Origin: Desulfomicrobium sp. UBA5193
Lineage (GTDB): Bacteria > Desulfobacterota > Desulfovibrionia > Desulfovibrionales > Desulfomicrobiaceae
Direction of reading: 5' to 3'
DNA: 64,000 nucleotides
NCBI GenBank assembly: GCA_002412965.1
Contig: DHWB01000011.1
Coordinates: 757,436-821,435 of the forward strand
Of this stretch, positions 32,115 to 47,100 are shown piece by piece; within the stretch, counting starts at the first letter, position 1, and the number at the start of each line of letters is the position of its first letter. The position numbers and the translations under genes are program-made. The notes below the pieces were generated by a model. That model did no database searches, was not told where the DNA came from, and worked only from the letters and a program-made list of their open reading frames with translations.

Positions 32115-35100
32115 CTATGCGTCCGTGGCCCGGCTCTTCTTTTCGAAAGTGAATTCAACTACATTGACAAGCCGCGCCTGGGAAGACTCCGTCATGCCCT
32201 CCTCCGTGAGCCGCTCGCCGTCCCACTTCCAGCTCCTGGCCTTGGGCCTGGCGAAGCGTTCCATCTCCCCGGAGTCCAGACGGCGCTTTTCGTCACTGCC
32301 GCGCGTCGACATCATGCCGAGACCCATCAGACTGGCCACGGCGGTCTGCAGGCCGCTCAACCTTTCGGAGGCCTCCCGAACTACGGCCAGGGCCCGGTCC
32401 GGGGTTCCGGCCGAGGGGCCGGTTTCGCCGCCAGGCTGCCCGGTGCCGGGAAAAGGAGGCTGCTCCTGCGCCGGAGCTTCATGTACGGGCACTTTGCCGT
32501 CAGCAGGGGCCGCGTCCTGTCCGGGCACGGTCTGGCCTGCGGCAACCGACTGGCCGCCGTGATGACTCACGCGGTGGGCATAGAGGGATTCGGACCGCCA
32601 CTGTTCGACCGCCAGGGCGTCGGGACCGGGTTTCGGAATCAGGGAGGGCCCCTGGCCCGCATCATGCGTCTTCGCCGCTCCGGCCTTGTCCTCGATGGTG
32701 TAGAGATCGATCATGGTCTGGCTGATGAGGTCGCCCATGGCGATGATCTCGGAGACCTCATCGCCTCTGAAGGTGACCTTGCCGTACTCGCCGGCCATGA
32801 TGTCTTCGGACAGGTCGCCGTAGAACAAGTCGCGACCGCCCCCCCCGAGCATGACGTCGTTTCCGGCGCCGCCCACGAGGGTGTCCTCGCCGGCGGATGA
32901 GTCGAACGTGCCCAGGGTCCCGGCTTCGTACAGGCTGCCGCCGCGGAAGGTGAGCCTGCCCGCGTCGCCGATGAGCACGTCGTTGCCCGCGCCGCCTGTC
33001 AGGGAATCATTCCCCCCACCGCCGACCAGAATGTCGTCGCCGCTGCCGCCCATGAGCACGTCGTCGCCGTCGCCTGCGGGGGCAACGGACTGCACAGCGG
33101 CCAGAGTCGCGGGAGTCAGGGAGCCGCGGCCCGACACGGTTCCGCCATCGCCGAAGAGGATGGCGCCGCTGGTCCAGGCCGAGGCGTCGATGGTATCCGA
33201 ACCACCCTCGCCGAAGACGAGGAGCAACCCGTCGTCGCCCGCCGCCGCGTCCACGGCCGTGGCCGTGTCGTCGCCGCCGCCGGCGCGGACCGCGAGGATC
33301 ATGCCCGACAGGATGCCCTCGACGGTGATGTCGTCCGCCCCGCTGCCGTTCAGGATGCTGATGCCGCCGTTAAAGCTTTCGTCGTGGCTGACGACCCCGG
33401 AGCCGCCGGCGTCGCCGGTCAGTCCGGTGATGTCGTGATTGGTCACGACCACCCCGGTGCGGCCCGTCGTGTTGCCGCGATCGCCCAGGTTGATGGTGTT
33501 GACGCCCCCGCCGCCGGCCAGCACCAGGTCGCCCCGGATGCCATCCAGATCGCCCTGGTTGTCCGGCGCGTCGGAGGAGATGTTGAAGGTGTCGTTCCCG
33601 GCGCCGCCGGTCAGCACTGTGGTCGTCCCGGCCACGGTGGAGAGGATGTTGATGCTGTTGTCGCCGCTGCCGAAGGAGATGCCCAGGTTCTCGATTTCCT
33701 CGTAGTGGATGCTGCCGGTCATGCCGAAGCCGGTGATGTCGGCGCCGTCGATGGTGCCGCCGCCGGGGCCGGTGTTGCCGGAATCGTCGAGGAAGAGGGA
33801 GTCTCCCACCGGATGCGTCCCGCCGTACACGGACAAGAGCGCCTGGATGCCGTCCATGCTGCCGCCGGCGTTTTCCGTGGCCGTGGCGTTGCTGCCGACG
33901 TTGACGACATCGTCGCCGCCGCCCGTGCGGACCGTGGTCTGCGACGTGACGCCGGTGATGACTACGGTGTCGCTGTCGTTCCCGCCCAGGACCTCGACGG
34001 AGGTTGCTGCAATGGAGCCGTACAGCTCGATGACGCTGCCGATGCCGACGTCGGCGTCGAGGTAGTCCCCGACGATCTCCACCGTGCCGGCGGCCAGGAT
34101 GGCGCTGCCGCTCTCCAGGAGCACACCGTCGCCGCTGCGCACAAAGATCGAGCCGCCGATGCTCTGCACGGTCACGCCGCCTTGCACGGTGATGCCGTCG
34201 TCATCGGTGTTGTCATCCGAAGTGATGGTGATGTCGCCCGCGGCGATCACGTCGGCCACCACCGTCACCGGGCTGCTGGCCGTGATCTCGATGCCGCCGC
34301 CGGCGGTGGTCGTCCCTCCGGCGCCGTCGCCCGCGTTGCCCACATTCAGGGCCCCCAGGTTGTGCACCCACATGCTGCCCAGGACCGCGCCTTCCATGTT
34401 CAGGACCTGGGTGACGAGGATGTTGCCGTCCTCGCCCACTCCTTCCTCGGAGCGGAAGATGGCCGCCCCGGCGATGACCGCCGGGCCGCCGAGGGTGTTG
34501 GCGTTGAGGATGCTGCCCTGGGCCGCGAGGTAGGCCTTGCGGTTCAGGGTCGTGATGAGCACCTGGTCGAGGTACAGGTCGTCGAAGACCTCTATTATAT
34601 AGACGTTCTGGGACGAGGTGACGTTCACCAGCCCCTGCGCGCCGAAGGACGAGTCGATGTCCAGGTCGTTGCCCGCGGCGCCGATGCCGCCGAGGGTGGT
34701 GCGCAGGGTGATGCTCCTCGCGATGACGTCGGGGTCCGGGTCGTCGTTGCTGTCCAGGATGGACACGGCCGCCGAGAGAGAGGCCGTGCCTCCGGCCTGG
34801 ATCCGCCCGACGTTCATGTCGCCGCTGACTTCGTTCAGGAAGATGTCTCCGGCCGCAGTGGCGAAGATGACGCCCAGGCCGGGCTCGGCCGCGTCGGCCA
34901 GGGGCAGCTCGGTGTTCAGGGCGTTGCCGTCGGCGCCGATGGAGCCGCCTGCGGTCAGGGTCACCGAAGGCGCGTTGATGTTCCACTCGCCGCCGGCGTT
35001 GCCGTTGTAGATGGAGCCTTCGGCCGAGACGGTCACCGCGCCTTCCTCGGAGAAGATGCCGTCGATGGAGAGATCGCTGGTCCTGCCGGCCAGGGTGATG

Positions 35101-38100
35101 TCGCCCGTGGCCCGGGCGGTCAGGCTGCCGCCCAGCAGATTCACGCCCACGGGCCGGCCGGATGTGCCTATGGTCGTGCCGCCGGCTTCGAGGATGATCC
35201 CCCCGCCCGCGCCACCGCCGGTCACCGTCGTACCGGAACCGACGTCGAAGACGCCCCCGGCGCCCTTGATGCGGATGGCGTCGCCGCCGGTCACGCTGTC
35301 GATGTTGATGTCCTGCTCGCTGCCAAGATAGACGTGCGTCCCGGCCGTGATGGTGATGCTCTCCGCCGTCACGTCGATGTCGTCGTGCAGCAACACCTCC
35401 AGGCTCACGGCCGTGCCGTCGCCGGCGAAGATGTCGACGATGTTGCCGTCCGCGTCGCGGGCGATCATGTCGTCGCGCTCGGCCGCAGCCAGGAGAACGC
35501 GCTGGTCCGGGGTGAGGGAAGCGGAATCAAGGGGCAGGGCGAACGTCTCCCGCCCGCTGATGTTGCCCAGCCCGCCGTTTGGCGTGGAGATGAAGACGTT
35601 GCGGCCGATGATGTTGGCCTCCTCGATCTTCGTCTCCGTGTCCGACTTGGTGCGCAGCAGGGACGGGTTGAAGTTGGTGGCGAGCTCCTCCTCGCTCCAG
35701 GCGTAGCCGGACATGAGGGTATCGTACTCGTCACTGCCGGCCTCCACCGTGTAGGCGTAGCCGTCGATGCGCTCGTCGCCGAGACTTCCGTATTCCGCGT
35801 GCAGATCGTGGTATTCGCTGGTGCGCTTGGCCTCAAGGTCGGCGATGTCCTCCGCGCTCCAGCCGTTGTCCTGGTACCAGGCCAGCTCGTCCGCGCTCAG
35901 ACTGACCTGGAAATCCGGGTCGTAGACCGACGGGTCGGCCTGCTGCTCGCGGTAGTTCCAGTAGCTGTTGTATTCGCGGGTCTTGAGGCCTTCGTAGGCC
36001 TCGATGTTCTGCATCGCCGCAGCGCCGGCGCCGGTGGCGATGGTCAGCTGCATGTCGGACCACAGGTTCTCGAGTTCGGCGATGGTCCGCTCGTCGCGGG
36101 TGTCGTTGTCGTTGACGTCGATGAGGTCCCCGTCCGCCACCGTCAGGTGCACGTCGCCGCTGACGGAGCGCAGGCTGAACAGGTGCAGATCGCCGCTGGT
36201 CTCCTCCAGGCGGATATTGCTCACGGCAGTGCCCCTCACCTTGTCCGTGAGGCCGTTGCCACTGTCGATGCGCAGGTTCTGCGATGCGCTGCCCAGACCG
36301 CCGAAGCGCGAGGTCAGCTCGATGGAGCCGCCGCTGATCAGGGCCGAGGAGGAGGCGGAGGTGATGTCGGTGTCGGCGCTCAGGTACACATCGCCGGTCG
36401 TGGCCGTTATGGTCCCGGCATTCAGGCTGCCGTCGAACTCGTCGATGAAGATGTCGCCGGCGGCCGTCGCCGCGTCGAGATGGCCGCCCTGCAGGTCCGT
36501 CTGCAGGGCCTGGGACGCCGTGCCGATGCCCGTGGCCGCGTCGAGGACGATGACCGCGCCGCCCACCAGGGCCGAGTCCGTGCCGATGACGGCCCCGGAC
36601 GTGGAGGTGATGGTCGTGGTGCCGGCGTTGTTGACCAGTGAGCTGCCCACGATCACGTCCCTGCCGGAGGTGATGGAGATGCTGCCCTGGTCATAGCCGA
36701 TGAACTCGATGCCGATGTTGTAGTCGGCCTTCTTGCTGACGTTGGTGTATTCCTTGTAGCCTTGGTTGAAGACCTGGATGTAGTGATAGTAGGTGGTGGA
36801 GAAGATCCACCAGCCGCTCGTAGTCGTGTAGGAATAGGCGCCGACGAGCTTCTCGGTGTCCATGGTGGCGGTCAGGAAGGTCGAATACGACGCCGTGCCG
36901 ACCAGGGCCGGCTTCCATTCCACGAAGGTGCCCGCCTTGAGCGGCTCCGGCACTCCCACGTCATAGGACCACACCCCGTCGGGCTGGGTGCCCGGATCCG
37001 CCGACAGCCAGTCGATGCCCCAGAAACTCGACGTGATGTACTCCTTCTTGATGACCTTCACTTTTTCCTGGCCCGAGACATAGACGTAACGCTGTCCCTC
37101 GGCCGGTTTGTAGCCGTCCGTGCCGGACAGGGTGCGCGTGTCTTCATGGGTGGAGGCCAGGACGCCGTTCACCGTGACCAGGACGTCGCCGTCCAGCCGA
37201 GTGTAAGTGGTGACCGTGGGTTCGGCCCCGGCGATGGCATTGCCGCTGTGGTCGACGGTGGTGACCGTGTCCACGATCCTGATCACGCCCTCGATGCCCT
37301 CCCCGCCCGTGTCGAGCCGGTTGACCACGACGTCAAAGCTCGTCTCGTTGGTGATGGAGATGTTGCCGTAGCCGTCGATGGCCAGAAGCTTGGCGTTCGG
37401 ATTGGTGTTCATGATCTGGCCGGTGAGCTGCATGAAGCCGCCCTCGGTGGCCACGGAATCGACGACGATGCGGTCCGTCTCGCGGTCGTAGCGGGCCTCG
37501 ATGCTGTTGTGCTCACCTGAGGTCAGGGTCAGGTAGCGATCTGTCGAAGTTCCGGTCTTGAAGGCTTCGATCAGGGTATCCATGAAGCTGTCCAGGGTCA
37601 CGCCGCGATCTGGACGGCCGCTCTGAATGGTGCCGTTCAGGTTCAGAAAGCGCGCCGAGATGAACACGTTGCGCCCGGCGATGGTCGATCCGGTCTGGGC
37701 GCCGGAGGGGTGGCCGCCCATGCTCTCGAAGCTGTCGCTGGTCAGGACGAAGTCGCGCCCGCTGCTGATGTCGATGTCCCGGGCCGCGATGGCCGTCTCA
37801 CCGGGCTCGCCCTTGATGATGACGCTGCCCTTGTTGTTGTAGATCTCAAGCCTGCCCAGCAGGTTCGTGATGCTGCCGATGATTTCGATGTCCGGCGCCG
37901 CGGCGCCGCTGAATTCCGTCTGGAGGGCAAAGGTCGGGTTGAAGGTGCTGCGGATGGAGATGAGCGGATCGCCCTCGCCGGCGTCCGCGCCGATGGTCTT
38001 GAACGCCGCCGGCTCGGGGGCGCTGATGGTGCTGTGCAGCAGGTCGTAGGCCGCCGCGATGTCCGCGTTGCTCGTGACCTGTAGTCCGTTGAAGAGGACC

Positions 38101-41100
38101 ATGCCACCTTGCTCGGCCGGGATGGTCACGTCGTTCACCCGCAGGTAGTAGGGGCTGGCGTTGACGATCTCGATGCTCGTGTCGCCGTTGCTGAAGAGGT
38201 TGCCGCCGCCCGTCAGGGTGCCCGCGTTGACGCGGATGGAGCCGGAGCTGGCCGTAATGTCCGGCAGCACGATGTAGGTCACGTCATAGTTGGTCTTGGG
38301 CGAGATGACGGCGTTCACGTCGCTCAGGCCCGGATCGTCCGCGTCGATGAGCCCGAGCTCCAGGGCCTGCATCTTCAGCTGGGTGATCTGGGCGTTGTAG
38401 CCAGCGATGGCCGCGGCGTTGCCGTAATGCTCGGACTTGAGCTGCTGCAGCCGGTCGATCTCCGTGGCGATGTTCGTGGCCAGGTCCTCGGTGCTGAGAA
38501 CCGGGGTCGCAATGCCTGCGGTGATGCCCGCGCCGGTCACGGTCGCGCCGGTCACGCCCGTTGCGGAAACGATGTTGTCCAGCATGGACAGGCCGATGGT
38601 CGTGCCGTCGTCGCTGATGGTCGCGATCTGGTACTCGCCGTCGTTGCCTCCGGAGCCGCTCACGGTGATGGTCTGCCCTTCGCGGAAGCCGTCGGTGGTC
38701 CAGCTGCCCGCCGCGCGCACGATGAGGTCGCGGCCGCCGTAGACATGGGTGAAGGTCAGGCTCGGGGTACCCAGCATGGTGCTGGTGTGGATGTTGATGT
38801 CGGCCGGGCTGTAGTGGGCGACGCGCACGGAATTGCCCGCGGAGATGCTCTCAGGGGTCAGGTTCTGGGTCTGCTCCAGGTAGATGGTGCCGCCGGAGAT
38901 GCCGTCGATCTGATAGGCGCCGTTATTGGAGGCCGTGCCCGTGATCTGGATGACCATTTCTTCGGCGAAGCCGTCGGCGGCCCAGGTCCCCGAAGACCGC
39001 GTGATGCTGTCCCGCGGGTCCGTATGGGTCAGGCCGAGGCTCGCGACGGTCACGCCCGTGTCCACAGGCGCGGCGCCCGTGACGGTGACGCCCCAGGCCG
39101 TCGATTCATTGGTCAGGGTTTCGCCGGCGACCAGCGTCATGACCGTGCCGCTGACGGACTGGACGACATACGCGCCGTCGTTGTGCGCCGAGTCGGCCAC
39201 GTGGATGATCTGCCCGGTCGCAAACCCCGAGGAGGCCCAGCTCAGGCCGTCTGCCCGCGTGATGGTCCGCGCTGCGGCGTTGAAGGTCATGGACAGGATG
39301 CCATAGTGCACGGTGACCGCGCCGCTGTTTGCCGTGACGGTCGTGGGCGCCGCATCGGCGAGGTCGGCGACGGTCTTCAGGGTGATGACCGTGTTTGTGA
39401 CGGAGGCGATGGTGTAGAGCCCGTTGTTGCCGGCCGTGCCGGAGACTTCCAGAACCTGCCCTGCGACGAAGCCGTCGGCTGTCCAGTTGCCGGCGGAACG
39501 GGTGATGGTCTGGTTCAGGCCGCTGAAGGTCAGCGTGACTGCCGTGTCCGTGATTTTCGCCGCGCCGGAATTGGCCGTCACCGTCGTGTTGGCCGCGTCG
39601 GCAAGGTAGCTCAACGTCTTCAGGGTGAGCACCTTGCCGTTTCCGGAAATGGCCGCCACCGTGTAGGTTCCGTTGTTCGGATTCGCTCCGGAAACGACCA
39701 GGGTCTGGCCCACCGCAAAGCCGTCGTCCGTCCAGCTGCCCTGGGTCCTTGTGATGGTGTCGGCCGGGGAGTCGAAGTTCAGCAGGGTCTGCAGGCTGCC
39801 GACGGTCAGGGCAGTAGGCGCCGCAACGCCCCTGACCGTGACGCCGGACACGTTGTTCGCATTCGCGGTCAGTTCCGAGGCGGCCGTGGCCAGGACCAGG
39901 GTCGCGCCGTCCGCCGATATGCTCGATATCCTGTAGAAGCCGGCGTTGTCGCCCGCATCCTGCACGGAGATCCACTGGCCGGCGACAAAACCGTCCTCCA
40001 CCCAGCTGCCCTCGTCCCTGTCGATGGAGTTGCGCGCCGCGTTGAAGTCAAGGTCCGGGGAACCCGACATGACGTAGTGCGAAACAGTGACGCTGGTCGC
40101 CGTGCTCGTGCCCACGGAGCCGCCCAGCGGCGTCTTGTCGTTCAGGGTGATGGTCGTGGCCGTGAGGGATTCGATGAGATAGGCACCGTCGAGGATGCCC
40201 GCCCCGCTGATGCGGATGAACTCGCCCGCGCCGAAACCGTCTGCCAGCCAGCTGCCGCCGTCGGAACGGACGATGGTGTCCTCCCCGGAGGAACTGGAGA
40301 AGACCAGGGCCGGGGCGCCGCTCATGGAGGCGGTGCTGGCGCTGTCGATCTCCTCGTCGATGATCAGGAACTGCTTGTTGTCGAGGCCCGCTTCCACGGT
40401 GCCGTCGATGTTCACGTTGCTGGACAGGTTATCCTGCTCGGTGCCGCCGGTCTCCTTGATGGACGCGTCGGCGCCGAAGAAGTTGGCGATGGCCTCGACA
40501 ACTTCCATGTAGGCGTCCTGGTACGACCAGTTGCCCGAGGCCGAATGGGCGCCGCCGGTGGCTTCCAGGTACACGCTGCGGTTGCTGCCGACCCAGGCGT
40601 CCGGGGCCACGTCGATGTGGCTGTCGTGGTTGATGACCGCGTCGGCCGTGGGGTTGGAGCGAACGGGGAAGGCGGTCTTGTTCCAGAGGTCCGTGCGGGC
40701 CGAGACGAAGATGCCGCCCTGCACGATGCCGATTTCGCCCGTGGACAGGACGATGTCCTCCACCGCGTGCACCGTCGCGCCGTCGTTGATGACAATGATG
40801 TTGTCCGGGGAGGATTGGGCCACGGAGATGCCTTGGGCATACCCTGCCGCGCCGTAGGTCTTGGCGTTGGCCTGGACCTGCAGGTCCACGTCGGTCCAGC
40901 TGGCGGCGCTGATGGACCCCTCGCTCTCCAGGGCCGAGCCGCCGATGACCACCTCCGCCACGTTGGTGTCGTTGTAGATGCGCGATTCGGTCTTGGCCGT
41001 GGCCACAGCACCGCCGGAGTCGATCTTGGCCCTGTCGCGTGCCGTCACGTCGTTGTGCACGGACAGGTCCATGTCGCCGCCCGTACCGTCGCCGCGCTTG

Positions 41101-44100
41101 GTCACGGTCACAGTCGCATCGTCGCCGATGACGACGCTGCTCCGGTTGTTGATGTCGCTTCTGCTGGCGCCGGCCGGGAACGCCCCAACGCCGCCGGAGG
41201 CGGAGACGAGGTTGTAGCCGGACAGCCAGTCCTTCAGCACCGTCGTTTCCGCGCTCATGTCGAACTGGCGGGCGCGGATGTTTGCATCGTCGCCGACACG
41301 CGCCTCAACGTTCGTGTTCACTGTGTTCTGGATCTTCGCGCCCGACGCGTCGATGACACCGCCCGAGGAACTGTCGGCCGAAGCGTTGAAGAGGGCCTCG
41401 TGAGCGGCCGAGATGCTCAGGCTGTCCACGTCGATGCCACCGCCGTCCCTGGCGCCGACGGAGGCCAGGGTCGTATTCGAGCTGGTGGTGTACGCCTCGG
41501 AGGCCGAGACCGAGACCACGCCGCCCGTGCCGGAGACGGCCAAGGCTCGGTTGTCCTCGGTGCCGCCGGCGCTGATGGCGAACGCCCCGCCCGTGGCGGT
41601 CACGCCGTCGGCCAGGTACGCGCTGACGGTGCTGCTGCTGTCGGCCATGGCGGAGTTGCCGCCCACGGCCACTATGCCGAGGGCCTGGCAGTTGGCGGTG
41701 CTGCGCTGGACGCTGTCGAAATCGGCCTCGATTTCGGCGCTGCCGGAGATGTCGAGGATGCTGTCCGTGTCCGCGTAGGCCGCGGCGCTGCCGTTGCCCG
41801 TGGCCCTGCTGACGGTGGCGTTGACACCGATGAGCAGCCCGCCGCTGGACCCGGAGGCCGAGGCGCTGGCCGAGACGCCGCTGTCCGGCACCTTCCGGGA
41901 GGCGGTGATGTCGAGGTCCGTGGCCGTGACCGAAGCGCCGTGGCCCACGAAGGCCTCGATCACGGGCGAGGACTCGGCGATGGCCGAGGAACCGCCCACG
42001 GCCGCGCCGCCGGCGTTGACGCCCGACGTGGCGGCCACGGATTCCGGGGTGGCCTGCGCGTCGACCGTGACCTTGCCGCCGGCCGTGATGATGGCTCCGG
42101 ACCCGATGTCGGCCGTCACCTCGGAGATGACCGTGGCCGTGGCGATGTTCACGCCGCCGGCCACGAGGCCGCCCGTGGCCGCAGTGACGACCGCGTTGGC
42201 CGAGCCATGGTCGGCCGCTTCGACCGTGAGATTCTCGTGAGACGAGACAGTGGAGGAGTCAATCTGGCTGACGATGGTGCCGTCGCTGGTCGCGGTGGAC
42301 TCCATGGCTCCAAATCCCACGCCGGCCACGGTGATGCCCGTCGCCGTCGCGTCGGCCTTGTCGTTGGCCGTGGAGGAGATCAGCAGGCCGCCGCCGGTAG
42401 TCGTGACCGTGGCCGCCGCCTCGATGCGGGTATCGAGGACCGCGGCGGCCGTGGCCGTGGCCGTGGCGCCGTTGACCGCCACCACCCCGCCGCCGGACGC
42501 ACCGGCGAAGGCCACGGCAGCCTGGTCGATGAGGCTGCCGTCAGCCCTCACGTTGTGGAGCGACTGCAGCGCGATGGAGCCTGCGGTGACGTCGGCGCCG
42601 CTGCCGATGAACGTGGTCAGTTCAGGCGAGAGTTCAGCGTCCGCCAGAACGACGCCGACACCGGCGATGCCCACGGAAATTCCCTCACCCTTGGCCTTGG
42701 CCTTGCCCTTGGACGCGGAGGTGACCGAGAGCAGGCCGCTCACGGCGATGATGGCTCCATCATCGATGAAGGCCTTGATTACGGGCGTTACGACGGCGTC
42801 GACGTCCGCGCCATTGCCTGCGAGGACTCCGCCGCCCGAGGCGTTGGCGTAGGCGTCGGCGTTCGCGTCGGCCGAGGACAGCACGGTCAGACTGACCGCC
42901 GTGATGTCCGCATCCCCTTCCACATACGCCGATATTTCGGAACTGATTTCTATTTCGGACAGGGAAACGCCAATGGCCAGACCGCCCACGCTGAGGCCGA
43001 AGGCGTCGGTTTCCGCCGTGATCGTGGCACCGGCCGCGACGCTGACTGCGCCCGCGACATGGACGTCGGCGTCACCGATATGGGCGTCCACGGCCGTGTC
43101 GACGGTCGCGTCGGCGGAGTTCACGCTGCCCGAGAGGATGCCGCCGCTCAGGCCGTAGGCGTCGGAGGACACGTCGACGACGGTCTGCGCGCTGATGGAG
43201 ACGTTGCCGACCGTTCCGCCGATGTCGGCGTGGTCGCCGATGTACGCGGAGGTCGAGCCGCCGATGGAATTGGTGACCACGGAACCGCCCGCGGCCGCCA
43301 AGCCCAGGGTCGCGCCCAGACTCAGACCCGAGACCGTGTAGTCCGAAGACGCCGTGACAAAGAGGGTGTCGGCGTCGGTCACAGCAGCCTTGAGGCTCGC
43401 GGAGGCGCCATTGATGCTGGCCAGGACCGTGTTGGATAGACTGTTGACGACCACGGCTCCACCCACGGCGGCATACCCGCCGGCCAGGCTGAAGGCCAGG
43501 GCGTCGATGGCGGCCGTATCCGAGGCTTCCACCTTGACGTCGCCGTCCGCGGAAACTGTGGACTCACCCAAGATGCCGGCCTGGATCGTCGAGGTCTGCG
43601 TGTTGTGCACGGCCGAGGCGTTGGCCGCTATGCCCGCCGAGGCGCCAAAACCTGCGGCCAGGCTGGCGATGGCCGCATCGGATACGGCCGAAACCGTCAC
43701 CGAACCACCGGTCGAGGTCGCCGAGGAATCGACAATCTCCGCCGTGACGGTGCCATGGATGGCGTTGTCGGCTACAGCCGCGCCAAGCGCTGCCATACCA
43801 CCGACCGAGATGCTGCCGGCAAAGGAGACGATATTGGCGTTGGCATTGACCGTATTGCCCTGGAGGGCGGCGGTTAGCTTGGAGACCATGCCCGCCGGGG
43901 CGGCGATGGCCGAATTGAAATCAGGCACCACGGCGGGAGCCGTCTCGGAAGCCGAAAGCGAGATATTGCCCCCTGCGGTGACGGTCGAATCCTCCACCCT
44001 GGCCGTGACGGTGTTGCCGAGGTCGTTCAGGGTCAGGGAGGCGTTGGCCGCCCCGAGTCCTGCGCCGGCCACGCCGATGGCGTAGGAGCGGATGATGTCC

Positions 44101-47100
44101 GAGGTCTCCGCTTCAAGGGAGACCGCGCCGGTGGCCGTCACTCCGGAACCCGATATGGTCGCGCTCACCCCGTTGGCGATGAGGTTCTTGGACACGGCCG
44201 CTCCGCCGGCTGCAAAGCCCGCGGCCGACAGCCCCATGGCCACGGAGTCGATGGTCGAGGCGTCCGTGGCCGACAGGGACAGGGAGCCGGCGGTCACGGT
44301 GGAGGCTCCGGCATCGTCGGCGACGATGGAGGCGCTGATCGTGTTTTCGATCTCGTTGATGGTCAGGGACAGTTGCGCCGCCGCCAAGCCGGAACCAGCC
44401 ACGCCGCCGACAAAACTCAGGATGTCGGCTTCCGAGGTCGCCAGAAGGCTGGCCGCGCCGGTGCTGGTCAGGCTCGAACCCGATACTTCAGCGGTGATGG
44501 AATTGGTGATGAGGTTGTATCCTACCGTGCCGTTTATGGCCACGGATCCGGAACCTGCCAGGCCGAGGCCGACGGAGGTGATGGACGAGGAATCCGTGGC
44601 GGACAAGGAGGCCGTGGTGAAAGCAGTGACGTCCGAGCCGTTGCTGATGGACGCGTCCACCGCGCTTTCGATGGCGTTGCCGAAACCGGTGATGTTCAGG
44701 GCCACGCTGCCGGCGACGCCCACGCCGGCGGTCAGGGCGATGATGCCGGACGAACTGGAGGCGTCCAGGGTCACGCTGCCCGCGCTGGATGTCACGTCGG
44801 CATCATCGATTTCCGCCTGCACGGTGTTGGTGATGAAGTTGCCGGTCAGGGCGCCGCTCGCGGCCACGCCGCCACCAGTCACGCTGACATTGACGGCCAG
44901 GATGTTGGCATTCAGGTCGAAGGGGGAATCATGAAGACTCGAACTGAGAACCCCCTGATACTCGTCCGGAATGATCCAGTCGGGAATGACGCTTGGCGCC
45001 TTGTCCTGGGCGGAAATGACGATATTACCGGAGGCCGTGACATCGGAATCCTCGATGGCCGCCAAGGTACTCGAAGTAATCACATTGCCCAAAACGCTGA
45101 GATTGACGGCCACGGCTCCCACGCCGACGTTCAAGGCCAGGGAGCGGATGATGGCCGAAGTTTCGGCAAGAACGTTCAGCGAGGCGGCATTGGTGACCGT
45201 CGAGCCGCTGATCAGGGCCTCGGTGGTATTGACGATGACATTGGCGGAAATCGCCACGCCACCCCCAACACCACCTCCGCCAACCCCAAAGGCCAGCGTA
45301 TCGATGGTGGAGCTGTTGACAGCCTCGATGGTGGTGGCACCGCCGGACTCAAGTTCCGACCCGGCAACCACTTCGGCCGTGGTGATGCCGGTGACAATAT
45401 TGGTGGAAAAAGTGGCATTGACCCCGACCCCGCCAGCGCCGACCGAGCCGGTGAAGGCCAGAATATCCATATCCGAGTAGGCCCCGATATCCAGGGTCGT
45501 GCCGCTGGTCACCTCGGAGTCATCGACGCTCGCCTCTGTCGAACTGACAATCAGGTTGCCCGCCGCCATGACGCCGACGGCCACAGCGCCACCCGCCACC
45601 CCGATCCCCAAAGCGCGGATGGTCGCCTCGTTTTCGGCGGTGATCGCCACCGCTCCCCCGGCGTCGATAACGGAACCATCTTCAACCGCCGATTTGACGA
45701 TGCTGGTGATCATGTTGCCGTAGCCGACCACGTTGACGCCCACGGCGCCGCCGCCCACACCCACGTTGAACGAGGTGATGCCCGATTCAGAGACAGAGCC
45801 CAGCGCCACCTTGCCGGTGGTCGATGTGACGGTGGAGTTGCCGATCCTCGCCTCTGTGGTATTGACGACAAGGTTGCCCACCAGGGCCACGTTGACACCC
45901 ACGGCGCCAGCGCCAACGTTGATGGTGGCCGAGAGGATGTTGGCATCCAGGTCGATGGGCGAGTCGTCAAGAATCGCCTCCAGATCCGCCTGATACTCGT
46001 CCGGAATGATCCAGTCGGGAATGCTGCTTGGCGCCTGATCCACGGCGGAAATAACGATATCACCGGACGCCGCGACATCGGAATCCTCGACGGTCGCCCG
46101 GACATGATTGGTCAGCACATTGCCCAGCACGTTGACGTTGACGCCGACAGCGCCAGCACCCACGTTGACGGCCAGGGAGCGGATGATGGCCGAGGACTCG
46201 GCCAAAACGTCCAGCGAGGCGGCATTGGTCACAGTCGAGCCGCTGATCAGGGCCTCGGTAGTATTGACGATGACATTGGCGGAGAGCGCCACGCCAACCC
46301 CGACAGCGCCTCCGCCGACCCCAAAGGCCAGCGTATCGATGGCGGAGCTGTTGACAGCCTCGATGGTGGTGGCACCTCCGGACTCAAGTTCCGACCCGGC
46401 AACCACTTCGGCCGTGGTGGTGCCGGTGACGACATTGGCAGCGAAACTGACCTTGACCCCGACTGCACCCGCACCGACCGAACCGGTGAGGGCCAGAATG
46501 TCCATATCCGAGTAGGCCCCGATATCCAGGGTCGTGCCACTGGTCACCTGAGAGTGATCAACGGTCGCCTCGGTCGAACTGACGATCAGGTTGCCTGCCG
46601 CCATGACGCCGACGGCCACAGCGCCACCCGCCACCCCGATCCCCAGGGCGCGGATGGTCGCCTTGTTTTCGGCGGTGATTGCCACCGCTTCATCGGCGTC
46701 GATAACGGAACCATCTTCAACCGTCGCTTTGACGGTGCTGGTGATCATGTTGCCGTAGCCGACCACGTTGACGCCCACGGCGCCGCCGCCCACACCCACG
46801 TTGAACGAGGTGATGCCCGATTCAGAGACGGAACCCAACGCCACCTTGCCGGCCGTCGATGTGACGGTGGAGTTGTCGATCCTCGCCTCTGTGGTATTGA
46901 CGACAAGGTTGCCCACCAGGGCCACGTTGACACCCACAGCCCCGGCGCCAACATTGATCGTGGCCGAGAGAATATTGGCATCCAGGTCGATGGGCGAGTC
47001 GTCAAGAATCGACTGGTACTTGGCCGGAATGACCCAGTCGGGAATGATGCTTGGCGCCTTGTCAAGGGCGGTAATGACGATATCCCCGTGTGCCGTGATG

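Noticed and set aside
33384..36641. Open reading frame of about 1085 codons on the plus strand
   Set aside because: Antisense shadow of the giant gene with Asp/Val/Gly/Ala-rich repetitive translation and no recognisable motif.
38109..43439. Open reading frame of about 1776 codons on the plus strand
   Set aside because: It is antisense to the giant gene and arises from GC-rich, repeat-biased codons. The translation is low-complexity (VGDG/RAHG-rich), with no domain or ribosome-binding site.
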